A stretch of DNA of 64,000 nucleotides from Cyclobacteriaceae bacterium (GCA_028281285.1 JANQKF010000029.1:1-64000), one strand, 5' to 3'. Shown: positions 18,385-29,450, counted from the stretch's first letter. Made by a program: numbers and translations. Notes: generated from the letters alone by a model not told the origin.

Positions 18385-18787
18385 CGAAATAGGGTTTTAG
18401 TACTTCCATGAGCCTCCCGGGAGGTCGGCAAGGTTTACGAGTCTGATTGTCTAAAAACGCCAGAGTTGTTTCTCCTTCATGAATCAACTCATTCTTCTCA
18501 TTAAGAAACTCATAGTTGAAGGTGGTTCTCACTCCAGGGAGTTTTTTGATCATGACTTTTACGGTCAACAGTTCGTCATAAAGTCCCGGCTGGATGAACC
18601 TGGAATGATTTTCCAATACTGGCATAATCACGCCCTCTTCCTCCAATTCCCGGTACCTAAAACCAACCTGACGCAATGCTTCAACCCTGGCTACCTCGTA
18701 GTAGCTGGCATAATTGCCGTAGTAAACCATTCCCATTTGGTCGGTTTCACCATAGCGCACCCTGATGTGGACTGTTTGTGAGAACAT
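18374..18787 (-). CDS. Acyl-CoA thioesterase (YbgC/4HBT family)
   Basis: RVRYGETDQMGMVYYGNYASYYEVARVEALR. Confidence 0.9.
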   Translation of the reverse strand: MFSQTVHIRVRYGETDQMGMVYYGNYASYYEVARVEALRQVGFRYRELEEEGVIMPVLENHSRFIQPGLYDELLTVKVMIKKLPGVRTTFNYEFLNEKNELIHEGETTLAFLDNQTRKPCRPPGRLMEVLKPYFDEG

Positions 18788-19821
18788 TATTTAAAGATTA
18801 GACGCTCGTTCAACGCCTTTTGGAATAACCTGGCATTTCTATTGTGTTGCGTCAATGTTAAGGCAAAACGGTGGTACCCCGAAAAGTCCTCTTTGGCGCA
18901 CATATAAATGTAATTATGCTCTTCATAGTCTAAGACAGCATCTAAAGTTCGAATAGTAGGCAAATTGATAGGTCCGGGTGGTAAACCTTTATGCTTATAG
19001 GTATTGTACGGGCTATCCACCAATTTATGCTCGTTAAGTACTCTTTGAATGGTGAAATCACCGACTGCATAGACAAGAGTAGGATCTGCCTGAAGAGCAA
19101 TATTTCGCTTTAATCGATTTAAATATAGACCGGCAATCTTTGCGCTCTCCTCTGCCTTAATACTTTCAGCTTGGACTATACTGGCCAATACGGAAACTTC
19201 TACGGGTGAAAGATTGATTGCGGCCGCCTTGGCTTTTCTTTCCTCTGTCCAAAATTTCAGATTCTCATCATGCATTTTTTTGAAGAGATCTTCCGGAGTG
19301 ATTGTCCAATATACTTCGTAGGTATTGGGTACAAACATGGTCATTACGTTGTCTGTATTTAGACCATAGCCTTCCAGGAAAGTGTCATCGGAGAGTAGAT
19401 TGAGAAATTCCTCACGTTCGATCCCGGTATTGGTGGTAATTTTTTCCGCCAACTCAGATTTCAAGCGAACATTGTTGAAAGTGATTCGGACTGGCACTTG
19501 ATCTCCAGCGCGCAGCATTCTCACTGCATTGAGATTCGTCATTCCGGATTGAAATTGATATACTCCGGGCTTAACCAGGTCTTGATACCCTAAAACTTTG
19601 GATACGAAACTGAATGAGACTACATCTTGAATAATGTCTTTTTCATACAGCTGATCACGCACATCGTCAAATATATGCTCCTTTTCAATCACAATTTGGG
19701 TTGATTCCTTGTCAACCAGAATATTCTGTCCATAAAACACTTGATAGAAGTAAAAGGAAAAGGAGGTCAGAAGAATTGAAAATACCACCAATCCAATCGC
19801 AAAAGTCTTTCTTTTCTTCAT
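18787..19821 (-). CDS. mltG: Endolytic transglycosylase MltG
   Basis: ASIVQAESIKAEESAKIAGLYLNRL, LQADPTLVYAVGD, SPYNTYKHKGLPPGPINLP. Confidence 0.93.
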   Translation of the reverse strand: MKKRKTFAIGLVVFSILLTSFSFYFYQVFYGQNILVDKESTQIVIEKEHIFDDVRDQLYEKDIIQDVVSFSFVSKVLGYQDLVKPGVYQFQSGMTNLNAVRMLRAGDQVPVRITFNNVRLKSELAEKITTNTGIEREEFLNLLSDDTFLEGYGLNTDNVMTMFVPNTYEVYWTITPEDLFKKMHDENLKFWTEERKAKAAAINLSPVEVSVLASIVQAESIKAEESAKIAGLYLNRLKRNIALQADPTLVYAVGDFTIQRVLNEHKLVDSPYNTYKHKGLPPGPINLPTIRTLDAVLDYEEHNYIYMCAKEDFSGYHRFALTLTQHNRNARLFQKALNERLIFK

Positions 19822-19876
19822 ATAGGCGCAAAAATAAGCAATTTGTTCTAACTTCGGTCGGCATTAATAAATCGTC

Positions 19877-20500
19877 ATGTCAGCTGAGTTAATCAGACTT
19901 TATTCAGACAATCCGGAGCAGAAGAAGCTGGATCATATTGTTAACGTTCTGAGGAATGGAGGTGTTGTAATTTACCCTACTGACACGGTCTATGGAATAG
20001 GCTGTGATTTTACAAATTCCAAGGCTGTTCAGCGCATTTGTCAGATCAAAAATGTGAAGCCAGACAAGCTGTCATTCATCTGCTATGACCTGAGTGAGAT
20101 ATCAGAGTATACCCGGAATCTTACCACGCCCGTATTCAAGATTATGAAAAAGGCACTTCCGGGTCCATTTACGTTTCTTCTGAATTCAAGTAGCAACGTG
20201 CCAAAAATTTTGAATGCTAAGAAGAAGACGGTGGGGATAAGAATCCCGGATAATAATATTCCAAGAGAACTGGTCAGGCAGCTTGGCAAGCCTATTATCA
20301 CAGGATCAATTCATGATGAAGATGAAATAATTGAGTATTCGACAGATCCCGAATTAATTTATGAGAAGTATAAGAATTTGGTTGATGTGGTCATTGATGG
20401 GGGTTATGGAGGTAATGTTCCCTCTACACTTGTAGATTGTTCTGGTGACGAATTAGAGATTGTAAGGGAGGGACTGGGAGATTTGAACCAATTTATTTGA
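19877..20500 (+). CDS. L-threonylcarbamoyladenylate synthase (Sua5/YrdC/YciO family)
   Basis: [40 protein letters not shown]. Confidence 0.9.
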   Translation: MSAELIRLYSDNPEQKKLDHIVNVLRNGGVVIYPTDTVYGIGCDFTNSKAVQRICQIKNVKPDKLSFICYDLSEISEYTRNLTTPVFKIMKKALPGPFTFLLNSSSNVPKILNAKKKTVGIRIPDNNIPRELVRQLGKPIITGSIHDEDEIIEYSTDPELIYEKYKNLVDVVIDGGYGGNVPSTLVDCSGDELEIVREGLGDLNQFI

Positions 20501-21117
20501 TGACATCAATTCTCATCGAATCCCAATACATGCCTCCTGTGGCCTATTTCTCGGCAATCGCCAAGGCTGAAAAAGTTTGTCTTGAGAGCTATGAGCATTT
20601 TGAGAAACAGTCTTACAGAAACCGATGCCGGATTCTGACTTCCACCAAAGTCCTTGATTTAAGTGTTCCGGTACATCATCAGGGTAAGAAGATTCCAATT
20701 CAGAAGGTCATGATTGACTATCAGCAAAAGTGGCAAAGCCACCATTGGCGATCAATTGAAACGGCTTACAAGAACTCTCCATTTTTTGACTTTTATAGCG
20801 GAAAAATTAAAGCCGTCATTTTTAGTAACATATCTACACTTTTCGAGTTGAATTGTCAGTTGCTGACGCTTTGTTTGGAATACCTTCAAATCGACACACC
20901 AATTGTCAAAACTGACACGTATAAGAAACAATATGAAGATGTGACAGATTTACGATCTGCCATACATCCCAAAAAGGGGGAACCGATGTCATGGTTTGTG
21001 CCAAAAGAGTACATTCAAACATTTGGCAACAACTTTGTTGTAAATCTAAGTGTCTTAGATCTTTTGTTCAATGAAGGGCCCTCAGCAGCGACTGTTGTAA
21101 ATGAGTCCTTTCGTTGA
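20497..21117 (+). CDS. WbqC family protein
   Basis: [51 protein letters not shown]. Confidence 0.85.
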   Translation: MMTSILIESQYMPPVAYFSAIAKAEKVCLESYEHFEKQSYRNRCRILTSTKVLDLSVPVHHQGKKIPIQKVMIDYQQKWQSHHWRSIETAYKNSPFFDFYSGKIKAVIFSNISTLFELNCQLLTLCLEYLQIDTPIVKTDTYKKQYEDVTDLRSAIHPKKGEPMSWFVPKEYIQTFGNNFVVNLSVLDLLFNEGPSAATVVNESFR

Positions 21118-21216
21118 ACGAATTGGTTTTTGGGCTTGTTTAGTTTAGATCGTACATAAAAATTACTACCTTGATTTATAGTGGATTTTGTACGTATCGA
21201 GTGTATAAAAAGATAA

Positions 21217-23808
21217 ATGGAAGCAAAATTTTCAAATAGAGTAAAAGAGGTGATTTCGCTAAGTCGTGAGGAGGCGTTAAGGTTAGGTCATGACTATATA
21301 GGTACGGAACATCTATTGCTCGGAATGATAAGGGAAGGCGAAGGAGTAGCAGTGAGTATCCTTAAGAAATTGGGGACGTCATTAGAAGAACTCCGTGAAG
21401 CGGTGGAAAGAGCCACTAAGGGTACGGCTAACCACAATGTAAAAAATTTGGCGAACATACCTCTGACAAGACAGTCAGAGAAAGTATTGAAGATCACCTA
21501 TCTGGAAGCCAAGATCTTTAAAAGTCAATTAATTGGAACAGAACATTTGTTACTCTCCATCTTACGGGACGAGGACAATATAGCAACTCAGATATTGGAG
21601 AAATTTGACGTGAACTACGAAGTAGTGAAAGAAATGCTGGAATACCAGACAGATAACCCAATTGCCTCTTCAGATACCAATGATGGTGATGAAGAAGAGT
21701 CTTCAAAGATGTTTGGTGGAGGAAGCAGCGGAGGCGGTGGTTCCGAAAAATCGAGCGGCAAAGGCTCTGAGAAATCCAGAACTCCGGTGTTGGATAACTT
21801 CGGTAGGGATTTGACCAAGTATGCCGAGGATGACAAACTGGACCCAATTGTTGGTCGGGAAAAAGAGATTGAGCGTGTGGCTCAAATCCTTAGTAGAAGA
21901 AAGAAAAATAATCCAATTCTAATTGGTGAGCCAGGTGTTGGTAAGAGTGCCATTGCTGAAGGTCTTGCCCTGAGAATCGTTCAGAAGAAAGTGTCAAGAG
22001 TACTCTTTGGAAAGAGAGTGGTTACGCTTGATTTGGCTTCACTTGTGGCAGGAACCAAGTACCGAGGTCAGTTTGAGGAGAGAATGAAAGCAGTGATGAA
22101 CGAGCTCGAAAAATCGCCTGAGGTTATTCTGTTCATTGATGAGTTGCACACTATAGTGGGAGCCGGAGGTGCTTCAGGGTCGCTTGACGCATCCAATATG
22201 TTTAAGCCAGCGCTTGCTCGAGGCGAGATCCAATGCATTGGAGCCACTACACTTGATGAGTATAGACAATATATTGAGAAGGATGGCGCCTTGGCACGTA
22301 GATTCCAGCAGGTAATGGTGGATCCTACGACTCCGGAGGAAACAATTCAGATCCTTCAGAATATCAAGGAAAAATATGAGGAGCATCATCACGTGAATTA
22401 CACTGATGAGGCAGTCGAAAACTGTGTGTCGCTCTCAGATCGATATATCTCGGACAGATTCTTACCGGATAAGGCGATTGACGTACTTGATGAAGCCGGT
22501 GCGCGCGTCCACATTAACAATATTCATGTTCCGGATGATATTGTGAAGTTGGAGGGTGAGATCGAAGAGATCAAGAAAGAGAAAAACCGAGTGGTTAAGA
22601 GCCAAAAATATGAAGAAGCGGCTCAATTAAGAGATAAGGAGAAAAAGCTGATAGATCAGCTGGATCGGGCGAAGAAGAAATGGGAAGAGGAGAGCAAGTC
22701 GACTCGATATACGGTAACAGAAGAAAATGTAGCAGAGGTGATCGCTATGATGACTGGAATTCCGACCAAACGAGTTGCTCAAAAAGAGCAAAACAAACTT
22801 GTTGGTATGGGTGATCAGTTGAAGGGTAAGGTAATAGGCCAGGATGAGGCTATCGCCAAACTAACTAAAGCGATTCAGCGTACACGTGTTGGCTTGAAAG
22901 ATCCGACCAAACCGATTGGAACTTTTGTGTTCCTTGGACCGACCGGTGTGGGTAAAACAGAATTGGCTAAAGTTCTTTCCACTTACCTTTTTGATAAAGA
23001 AGATTCACTGGTGAGAATAGATATGAGTGAGTATATGGAGAAATTCTCTGTATCAAGACTCGTAGGAGCGCCTCCGGGATATGTGGGCTATGAAGAAGGT
23101 GGTCAGCTTACTGAAAAGGTGAGAAGAAAACCTTATTCTGTAGTCCTTCTTGATGAAATTGAAAAGGCGCATCCGGATGTGTTTAATATTCTTCTCCAAG
23201 TGTTGGACGATGGAATCCTGACTGATGGACTTGGAAGACGAGTAGATTTTAGGAATACGATCATCATTATGACTTCTAATATTGGGGTTCGCGACCTCAA
23301 GGATTTCGGGGCTGGTATTGGATTCAGTACGCAGTCCAAGAGAGACAGCATGGAGGACATGATGAAGGACACGATTCAGAAGGCGTTGAAGAAAACATTC
23401 AGTCCTGAATTCCTGAATAGGTTGGATGACGTTATCATTTTCAACTCTTTGAGCAGAGAAGATATCCATAAGATCATCGACATTACTTTGACCAAACTTC
23501 TTTCGAGAATTGAAGCGATGGGATACAAAGTGAAGTTGACTGATAAAGCAAAGGATTTCTTAGCGGAGAAAGGTTATGATCCACAATATGGTGCACGACC
23601 TTTGAATCGAGCTATTCAGAAATATCTCGAAGATCAGGTGGCTGAAGAAATCCTCAAGGGTGATATTAATGACGGAGATACTTTATTGGCAGATCATGAT
23701 GGCGAATCGGAGCAAATGACCATCAAAATTCGAAAGAAACGAGCTGCGAAAAAGACTAAAGGAGAACCAAAGGAAGAATCAAAGGAGCAACAAGATTCTG
23801 AAGAATAA
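21217..23808 (+). CDS. clpC: ATP-dependent Clp protease ATP-binding subunit ClpC
   Basis: Clp-N repeats, two AAA+ modules (GEPGVGKSAIAEGLA, GPTGVGKTELAKVLS), UVR motif, GYVGYEEGGQLTE. Confidence 0.97.
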   Translation: MEAKFSNRVKEVISLSREEALRLGHDYIGTEHLLLGMIREGEGVAVSILKKLGTSLEELREAVERATKGTANHNVKNLANIPLTRQSEKVLKITYLEAKIFKSQLIGTEHLLLSILRDEDNIATQILEKFDVNYEVVKEMLEYQTDNPIASSDTNDGDEEESSKMFGGGSSGGGGSEKSSGKGSEKSRTPVLDNFGRDLTKYAEDDKLDPIVGREKEIERVAQILSRRKKNNPILIGEPGVGKSAIAEGLALRIVQKKVSRVLFGKRVVTLDLASLVAGTKYRGQFEERMKAVMNELEKSPEVILFIDELHTIVGAGGASGSLDASNMFKPALARGEIQCIGATTLDEYRQYIEKDGALARRFQQVMVDPTTPEETIQILQNIKEKYEEHHHVNYTDEAVENCVSLSDRYISDRFLPDKAIDVLDEAGARVHINNIHVPDDIVKLEGEIEEIKKEKNRVVKSQKYEEAAQLRDKEKKLIDQLDRAKKKWEEESKSTRYTVTEENVAEVIAMMTGIPTKRVAQKEQNKLVGMGDQLKGKVIGQDEAIAKLTKAIQRTRVGLKDPTKPIGTFVFLGPTGVGKTELAKVLSTYLFDKEDSLVRIDMSEYMEKFSVSRLVGAPPGYVGYEEGGQLTEKVRRKPYSVVLLDEIEKAHPDVFNILLQVLDDGILTDGLGRRVDFRNTIIIMTSNIGVRDLKDFGAGIGFSTQSKRDSMEDMMKDTIQKALKKTFSPEFLNRLDDVIIFNSLSREDIHKIIDITLTKLLSRIEAMGYKVKLTDKAKDFLAEKGYDPQYGARPLNRAIQKYLEDQVAEEILKGDINDGDTLLADHDGESEQMTIKIRKKRAAKKTKGEPKEESKEQQDSEE

Positions 23809-23812
23809 ACGA

Positions 23813-23842
23813 AAGCCTCATCAATTTGATGAGGCTTTTTTA
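23813..23842 (+). terminator. Rho-independent terminator after clpC
   Basis: AAGCCTCATC-AATTT-GATGAGGCTT followed by T-tract. Confidence 0.85.
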
Positions 23843-23864
23843 AGGCACTTCTTCAAGGCAATAT

Positions 23865-25262
23865 CTACTGTTTAATTTGAGACTCCAGACTTTTTAGCCT
23901 TTCCAACACTTTTGAAAGCTGATCTTCTAACTTCTGACTTTTTGCTTCTAGTTGTTTTACTTCATAGCTCTTTACTTCCAGTCTCTTCCCTTGTTCAATT
24001 GTATAAAGAGTCAACTCTTCAATTTTCTCCAGAAGCTTGAGTTGCAATTCCCCCAAGTTTTGTCCATTGGATTCTATGGATTGAGCATTGGGAACATTAG
24101 GCAAATGTGAGTTCTTTTTGATAAAAGCTTCCAGCTCTTGAAGTGATTTTAGGTTATAGTTTGAAGCGAATACATAATCCGGTACCGATCCTGGTGTCGC
24201 AGAAACCTTTACTCTCTTAGATTCAATATCGTTGTCCACAATCAGTTTCCCACTAAAATCACCTGTTCCTGTTACATCAAAATTACCTCCAACCTTGGCA
24301 TTCCCATTCAAAAGACTCGTTCCTTCAACCTGAAATTTCTCACCTGAATCGGTTGTTTTACCAACCAGAAGTGCAGCACTCGCTCCACCCAAAAACCAAG
24401 AAGCACCTGCAGAACCAAGTCTGAGAGTTTCATTTGTACCGGTAGCATCATACATTCTCATTGTGGCTGGGTTGCCACTTGACCCAACATCAAACGTAAA
24501 TCTGTTTTCACTTCCTGCCGTTGATTTAAAATAAACATCACCTTCGGTGGTCAAATCATTACTAATAAATGCTGTTCCTGCTATGTCAAGTTTGGCACTA
24601 GGGTCTTTTTTCCCAATACCCACATTACCATTCGTATCAATAAAGAATCTTGAGCCGGCACCTGCCCTTATATTGAAAGGGTTACTGGCTGTATAAAAAT
24701 AATTTTCGTCCCTGAAAGCAGGTGCCGTACCAGAGTTAGCGAAGCCTATTCCTCCTGCTAGTGTTCCTGCATCATCATGAAAATCCAGGGCTGAAAATCC
24801 TGCGGTATTTTCATTGGTTATTTTCAGCACCGGAGCACTAATGGCATCAACACTGAATATTCCTTTTCCCGTTACATCAAGATCATCTTCCAGATAAATT
24901 TTTCGAAGAAAATTCAGAGATGAGCCTGTATAGTTAAATACTTCAAGACCACTTCCCCAAAAGCTGGTAGTGTTGCTCACACGTCTGACAAAATCTTCAT
25001 CTCCACTTGTCGTTCCGGAATCCCATAGGTGAATTTTTGCAAGAGCATCTGTACTATAAAATTGAGCCACCAGATTGGTGGTACCACTGTTAAAAACATG
25101 AGTTTGCGCGTAGCCGGTAACTGAGACAAAAAAAAGAACTAGCGCAAGTTTAATTTTTTTAGTACTAAAAATGCTATTCACATTTGTATAAGCCTCGCTT
25201 TTTACGTTTAACAAAGGGCTGATAACGAGAAGGTTGATGAGGGTAAGAAGTTTATTTTTCAT
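23865..25262 (-). CDS. Tail-fibre/adhesin-like secreted protein with C-terminal coiled coil
   Basis: Gly/Asn/Thr-rich repeats ([21 protein letters not shown]), then [60 protein letters not shown], a block common in Bacteroidetes tail-fibre-like proteins. Confidence 0.7.
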   Translation of the reverse strand: MKNKLLTLINLLVISPLLNVKSEAYTNVNSIFSTKKIKLALVLFFVSVTGYAQTHVFNSGTTNLVAQFYSTDALAKIHLWDSGTTSGDEDFVRRVSNTTSFWGSGLEVFNYTGSSLNFLRKIYLEDDLDVTGKGIFSVDAISAPVLKITNENTAGFSALDFHDDAGTLAGGIGFANSGTAPAFRDENYFYTASNPFNIRAGAGSRFFIDTNGNVGIGKKDPSAKLDIAGTAFISNDLTTEGDVYFKSTAGSENRFTFDVGSSGNPATMRMYDATGTNETLRLGSAGASWFLGGASAALLVGKTTDSGEKFQVEGTSLLNGNAKVGGNFDVTGTGDFSGKLIVDNDIESKRVKVSATPGSVPDYVFASNYNLKSLQELEAFIKKNSHLPNVPNAQSIESNGQNLGELQLKLLEKIEELTLYTIEQGKRLEVKSYEVKQLEAKSQKLEDQLSKVLERLKSLESQIKQ

Positions 25263-25353
25263 GGCTATTGATTTAAGATGTTAAATGCGTAGCCATTCGT
25301 TCTCAGAATAACAAAAAGGTGAGCAGTAATCAGTTAAATTTTTTTAAACAAGC

Positions 25354-25470
25354 GTCATTCCGGTGAACCTGCCTGTCTCCGCCAGTGGGCATAGGCTGGG
25401 CAGATAGGAGAGGGAATCTCCGAAATAGGCATATACGTGATTAGAAGATTCCCATCTGCATGGGAATGAC
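25354..25470. repeat. Palindromic intergenic repeat, GTCATTCC...GGAATGAC type
   Basis: Terminal GTCATTCC and GGAATGAC, internal TTCCCAT-CTGC-ATGGGAA hairpin. Confidence 0.7.
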
Positions 25471-25498
25471 GTTTTTTATTTTTTCCTGAGAAATTCTG

Positions 25499-26638
25499 TT
25501 AAAGATTGAACTTCTTAAGAATTCCCCAAAACATCCTTACCCCGGTTTCAATCAATTCATCTGGAAAATCATAATCCGGGTTATGAAGTGCCGGCTGACT
25601 TTCTCCTGATCCAAGTCCAAACATTGCACCTTTCGATTGTTGAAGAAACAGTCCAAAGTCTTCCGACCATCTATTCGGGGAGCTCATCTCAATTAATTCC
25701 AGATCGTTCTCTAGTGCAATGGACTTTACCAATTTTGCTTCATCCGGATGGTTCATGGTGGCGTCAAACGCTTCGTGTTCAGAGAAGGAGATGACCAAAT
25801 GTGATGTCTCATCTTTTACCGACTGCTGAATCTTGGATTCTAGCTTTTCCAAGTCCTTATCCAGATAGGCACGGATGGTCAGAAAGATTTCGGCTATAGC
25901 CGGACTTACCCCAAAAGTCCTTTCCCCAATGCTGGTATGCGTTAGTGTGCTCAATACGAAGTCTTCAAATTCATCTTGCTTGTGAATACCGAGTAGTTTC
26001 GGAATTAACGAGGCAACGACTAATGTCGGAGAAATACCTTTTTCTGGCTCACTGGCATGAGAGGTTATCCCTTCCAACCGGATTTTCAGGCCTTTTGAGG
26101 CGGCACAAAATGTACCTTCCTTTATGATGATACTGTGCTTGGGATATCCAGGCAGATTGTGCAATGCAAAACAATAATCAGGCTTAATTTTATCAAAAAT
26201 TGGGTCTTGAAGAATCCATCTGGCTCCTTGTCCCGTTTCCTCTGCCGATTGAAAAAGCAGAACGACCTTACCTTTCTTAGGAGCACTTTTGTGAAGAAGA
26301 TTAGCCAATCCTGATACTGTTGCCATATGCCCATCATGCCCGCATTTATGAGAAACCCCTTTGATCTTCGATTTGTAATTTAATTCTTCATTTGTTTCAT
26401 GAATAGGAAGAGCATCTAACTCAGATCTGATCAACGTGGTAGGGCCATCATTGCCGCTTTCAAAAATCGCAGCCACACCATGACGCCCTAAGTCTGAGAT
26501 TATTTTAGAAGGTGAAAATTGGTTTAGGTAGTGGACAATCCGAGTGGCAGTATTGACCTCTTCACCAGAGAGCTCCGGGTTTTGATGGAGTTGGTGTCTT
26601 AACTTCGTGAGTTCTGTTAAATGCTCGTTTGCTAGCAT
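25499..26638 (-). CDS. M20 family amidohydrolase/peptidase (N-acyl amino acid hydrolase-like)
   Basis: LRHQLHQNPELSGEE, KCGHDGHMATVSGLANLL, LLFQSAEETGQGARW. Confidence 0.9.
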   Translation of the reverse strand: MLANEHLTELTKLRHQLHQNPELSGEEVNTATRIVHYLNQFSPSKIISDLGRHGVAAIFESGNDGPTTLIRSELDALPIHETNEELNYKSKIKGVSHKCGHDGHMATVSGLANLLHKSAPKKGKVVLLFQSAEETGQGARWILQDPIFDKIKPDYCFALHNLPGYPKHSIIIKEGTFCAASKGLKIRLEGITSHASEPEKGISPTLVVASLIPKLLGIHKQDEFEDFVLSTLTHTSIGERTFGVSPAIAEIFLTIRAYLDKDLEKLESKIQQSVKDETSHLVISFSEHEAFDATMNHPDEAKLVKSIALENDLELIEMSSPNRWSEDFGLFLQQSKGAMFGLGSGESQPALHNPDYDFPDELIETGVRMFWGILKKFNL

Positions 26639-26667
26639 TCTTCAATATAATAAGCCCGTCCCGAAAA

Positions 26668-26699
26668 TTTAGAAGGGAGCCCCGTCCGGGCTCCCTTCC
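26668..26699 (-). terminator. Terminator-like hairpin downstream of the cytochrome c peroxidase gene
   Basis: GGGAGCCC-CGTCC-GGGCTCCC. Confidence 0.6.
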
Positions 26700-26728
26700 T
26701 CAACCAAAATAGTATATGAAACTAAGAA

Positions 26729-27898
26729 TTAATCTTCTCTAAATGGGTCCGAGAACTTCGGGTCAGTAAGGAACGAGTTGTCAGTCAGTGTATTCATGAA
26801 CGCCACGAGCGCATCAATTTCCGTTTGATTCAGGTTCATTCGCCTTACACGCCCTCCCTGGACCCTCAGTCGATTGTCCAAACCAGGGTTGTCCTGAATT
26901 CCATTGTTGTAGAACACTACCACTTCTCGCAAAGTCTCGAATCGACCATCATGCATATAAGGACCGGTTAATGCCACGTTTCTGAGTGAACCGACCTTGA
27001 ATTCTCCGAGGTCTTGGTTTCTGCCCGTTACGCCTTCTCTTCCCGTATCCGTGATTACGGCATCCAATCCATTGTTTCTGGCTTGATCTCCTGAGAATGT
27101 GGCTGTTTCATGGCAGTTTGAACATTGAGTTCTTCCGCTGAAGAAGAGCTGTTTACCCATATTTTCAAGTTCGGTGAACGAATTAAATGGTCGTCTTTCG
27201 TCTCCTCCCGCAGCGGCAAGGGCGATGTCATAGTCGGATTGATAGGAAACCATAGAGCGAACGAATTGAGCCAGGGCCCTGGATATTCGATCCGAAGTGA
27301 CTTCTTCTGTGCCGAAGGCATCCTCAAATAAATTGCCGTAATAGTCTAGTCCCTGAAGTTTGGTGACCAGAACATCTAAGCTCATTCCCATTTCCACCGC
27401 ATCCTGAATTGGCATCAATACCTGATCTTCGAGTGTCTCTGCTCTTTCATCCCAGAAGAATCTACCATTATCATAGTACCTTGCGTTGGAAAGTCCCATG
27501 GAATTTCTTCCGGTTCTTCCTCCTTCAAAACCTAAGCTAAACTGCTCTGGGTCTGTGAATCCATTCGCTTGAACATGACATGAAGCACATGAGATGGTAT
27601 TGTTGGCAGACAAGTTCTTATCGTAGAATAAAACCCTACCAAGAGTGGCACCGGCATCCGTCACCGGGTTGCTTCCCGGAGTATTATCAATTTGAGCCAC
27701 ATCACCATTTCTAAAGTGATTAGGTAAATCCGGGCTTGCATAGTTGTAATAAGCCGCTGGTAAGTCCAGCACATCGGAATTGTCCTCATTTATTATTTCA
27801 TCCAATTCCTCTACGGGATCATCCGGATCATTACCCTGGGTACATCCAAACACTATCATTCCCACCATTCCGATTAAAAAAATAGACCTTTTCATCAT
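26729..27898 (-). CDS. Di-haem cytochrome c peroxidase (MauG/CcpA-like) lipoprotein
   Basis: Two CxxCH motifs (CASCHVQANGF, CSNCHETATFSG), GRVLFYDKNLSANNTISC, GSLRNVALTGPYMHDGRF. Confidence 0.95.
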   Translation of the reverse strand: MMKRSIFLIGMVGMIVFGCTQGNDPDDPVEELDEIINEDNSDVLDLPAAYYNYASPDLPNHFRNGDVAQIDNTPGSNPVTDAGATLGRVLFYDKNLSANNTISCASCHVQANGFTDPEQFSLGFEGGRTGRNSMGLSNARYYDNGRFFWDERAETLEDQVLMPIQDAVEMGMSLDVLVTKLQGLDYYGNLFEDAFGTEEVTSDRISRALAQFVRSMVSYQSDYDIALAAAGGDERRPFNSFTELENMGKQLFFSGRTQCSNCHETATFSGDQARNNGLDAVITDTGREGVTGRNQDLGEFKVGSLRNVALTGPYMHDGRFETLREVVVFYNNGIQDNPGLDNRLRVQGGRVRRMNLNQTEIDALVAFMNTLTDNSFLTDPKFSDPFRED

Positions 27899-27950
27899 TC
27901 TTGTTTGTTGTAAGCTGGTTAAGCAGCTAAGTAATACTTAGGTTGTAGTA

Positions 27951-28487
27951 TTACTGATGACTGTCGGGAGGAGGCCGGTCTCCACGAGGTCCCTGACCTC
28001 TTCGACCGTTAGGGCCATCCTGAGGAGGACCACCAGGCCCTCGATCTCCTCTCCGAAGCACATCGGTAACTATTTTGTCGAATTTGGCCTTTTGCCCATC
28101 ATCCAGAATTTTTCGAATCGAAGAAAAATGTCTGAATATTTCGACTTCCAGTTCCTCTTGAAGGTCCCCGATTTGCTCGGCTATTTTTTTTGCTTCTTTT
28201 TCTGAATCTTCTTTTTTCCAAAGTACATGAAGCTGGTTTCGCAAATCGCGAGATCTCCTTCTGAGTCCTTCAGCACTATTGAAGTGCTGCTCTCGTAGAT
28301 CTGTGATTTGCCTTTGTTGATTCTCATTTAGTCCCAGTTCTTCTTCCAACAGCTTTTCTCCACCTGGGTGGCCTTTCGGTCTCGGTAGGTCTTTGCCTAA
28401 CCAAAGCATCGTTAGCGTGGCCAGATTGAACAAGACGAGTACGATAACCAGTCCATTCATGAGTTTATTTCTTCTCAGGTAATCCAT
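27951..28487 (-). CDS. Spy/CnrX-like periplasmic sensor-type protein
   Basis: N-terminal TM; LGLNENQQRQITDLREQHF...LRNQLHVLW..., Pro/Gly/Arg-rich tail. Confidence 0.65.
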   Translation of the reverse strand: MDYLRRNKLMNGLVIVLVLFNLATLTMLWLGKDLPRPKGHPGGEKLLEEELGLNENQQRQITDLREQHFNSAEGLRRRSRDLRNQLHVLWKKEDSEKEAKKIAEQIGDLQEELEVEIFRHFSSIRKILDDGQKAKFDKIVTDVLRRGDRGPGGPPQDGPNGRRGQGPRGDRPPPDSHQ

Positions 28488-28489
28488 GG

Positions 28490-28825
28490 CTAGTAGTCGT
28501 TTAAGTATTCGTAATCGTCACTCCCCGAAAAATATTCCTGGGCGAAGGAGGCAATTTGATCTTCTCTTTCCGATGTTTCAACTTCGCTACCATTTCCAAT
28601 TGAAAAGAGCGTAATCAAATTGACCACCATGAATACTGTGAGCACCGCCATGCTCAACCTGAGATTGCCAACAAGGGCAAATCTACTCGGTGCCGAATCC
28701 AACTCGTTTTGCATCCTGGCTTCGAGCTTACGGTAGAAAAACGGACTGGCCTCTGCCTTACCCAACCCCTCCAGACTATTTAATGTCTCTTCTACTCTTT
28801 TTTCTATGGTTTTTTCAGGTATCAT
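28490..28825 (-). CDS. Small membrane protein, possible anti-sigma factor
   Basis: Single TM (LSMAVLTVFMVVNLITLF), sits between the ECF sigma gene and the Spy-like gene on the same strand. Confidence 0.5.
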   Translation of the reverse strand: MIPEKTIEKRVEETLNSLEGLGKAEASPFFYRKLEARMQNELDSAPSRFALVGNLRLSMAVLTVFMVVNLITLFSIGNGSEVETSEREDQIASFAQEYFSGSDDYEYLNDY

Positions 28826-28871
28826 AATGGTCTTCCTGCTAGTTAGATGCCCCTTTATGGGTAAACTTGCG

Positions 28872-29450
28872 CTAATCCTTAAAATTTTTTTCGTAGTAAT
28901 TTCTTAGACTTTTTTGCAGGTTTTTTCTCGCCCTGAACATTAGCGACTCGACTGACGAGATACTTGTTTTCAGTACATCGGCAATCTCCTGGTAGGGCAA
29001 GCCCTCTATCTTATGTAGGGTAAAGGCAACCTTTTGATTTTCAGGCAGGCCTTTGATGGCCTTAAAAAGAACCCGGGCGTTCTCCTTGTTTTCTAACTGA
29101 ACTCCGGGATGGTCGAAGCTCGCTGGTGTCTGGGTGAATTCCTTGCCGTTACCAGATAATGATTGTAAAAAAGCAAAACGCTTCTGACGTTTTTGTTTTC
29201 TGATCAATTCCAGTGATTTGGTCGTTGCTATTCTGTAGATCCACGTAGACAGTTTCGCATCTCCGCGGAAAGATTTGATGGATCGATAAACTTCAATGAA
29301 AACATCTTGGGCAGTTTCTTCAGCATCTTCTTCATTTTGGAGATATCCAAGGCAGGTATTATAGACTTGATTTTGATATGATTCCACCAACTGCCGAAAG
29401 GCAGATTCGGAGCCTTTTTGAAGAGACAATATCAGTTCTCTATCACTCAA
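28872..29450 (-). CDS. ECF-type RNA polymerase sigma factor
   Basis: NQVYNTCLGYLQNEEDAEETAQDVFIEVYRSI, KLSTWIYRIATTKSLE, LPYQEIADVLKTSISSVESLMFRARKNL. Confidence 0.95.
   Translation of the reverse strand: MSDRELILSLQKGSESAFRQLVESYQNQVYNTCLGYLQNEEDAEETAQDVFIEVYRSIKSFRGDAKLSTWIYRIATTKSLELIRKQKRQKRFAFLQSLSGNGKEFTQTPASFDHPGVQLENKENARVLFKAIKGLPENQKVAFTLHKIEGLPYQEIADVLKTSISSVESLMFRARKNLQKSLRNYYEKNFKD

Noticed and set aside
23053-23469. 138-aa antisense ORF in clpC
   Set aside because: Shadow ORF opposite a highly conserved gene
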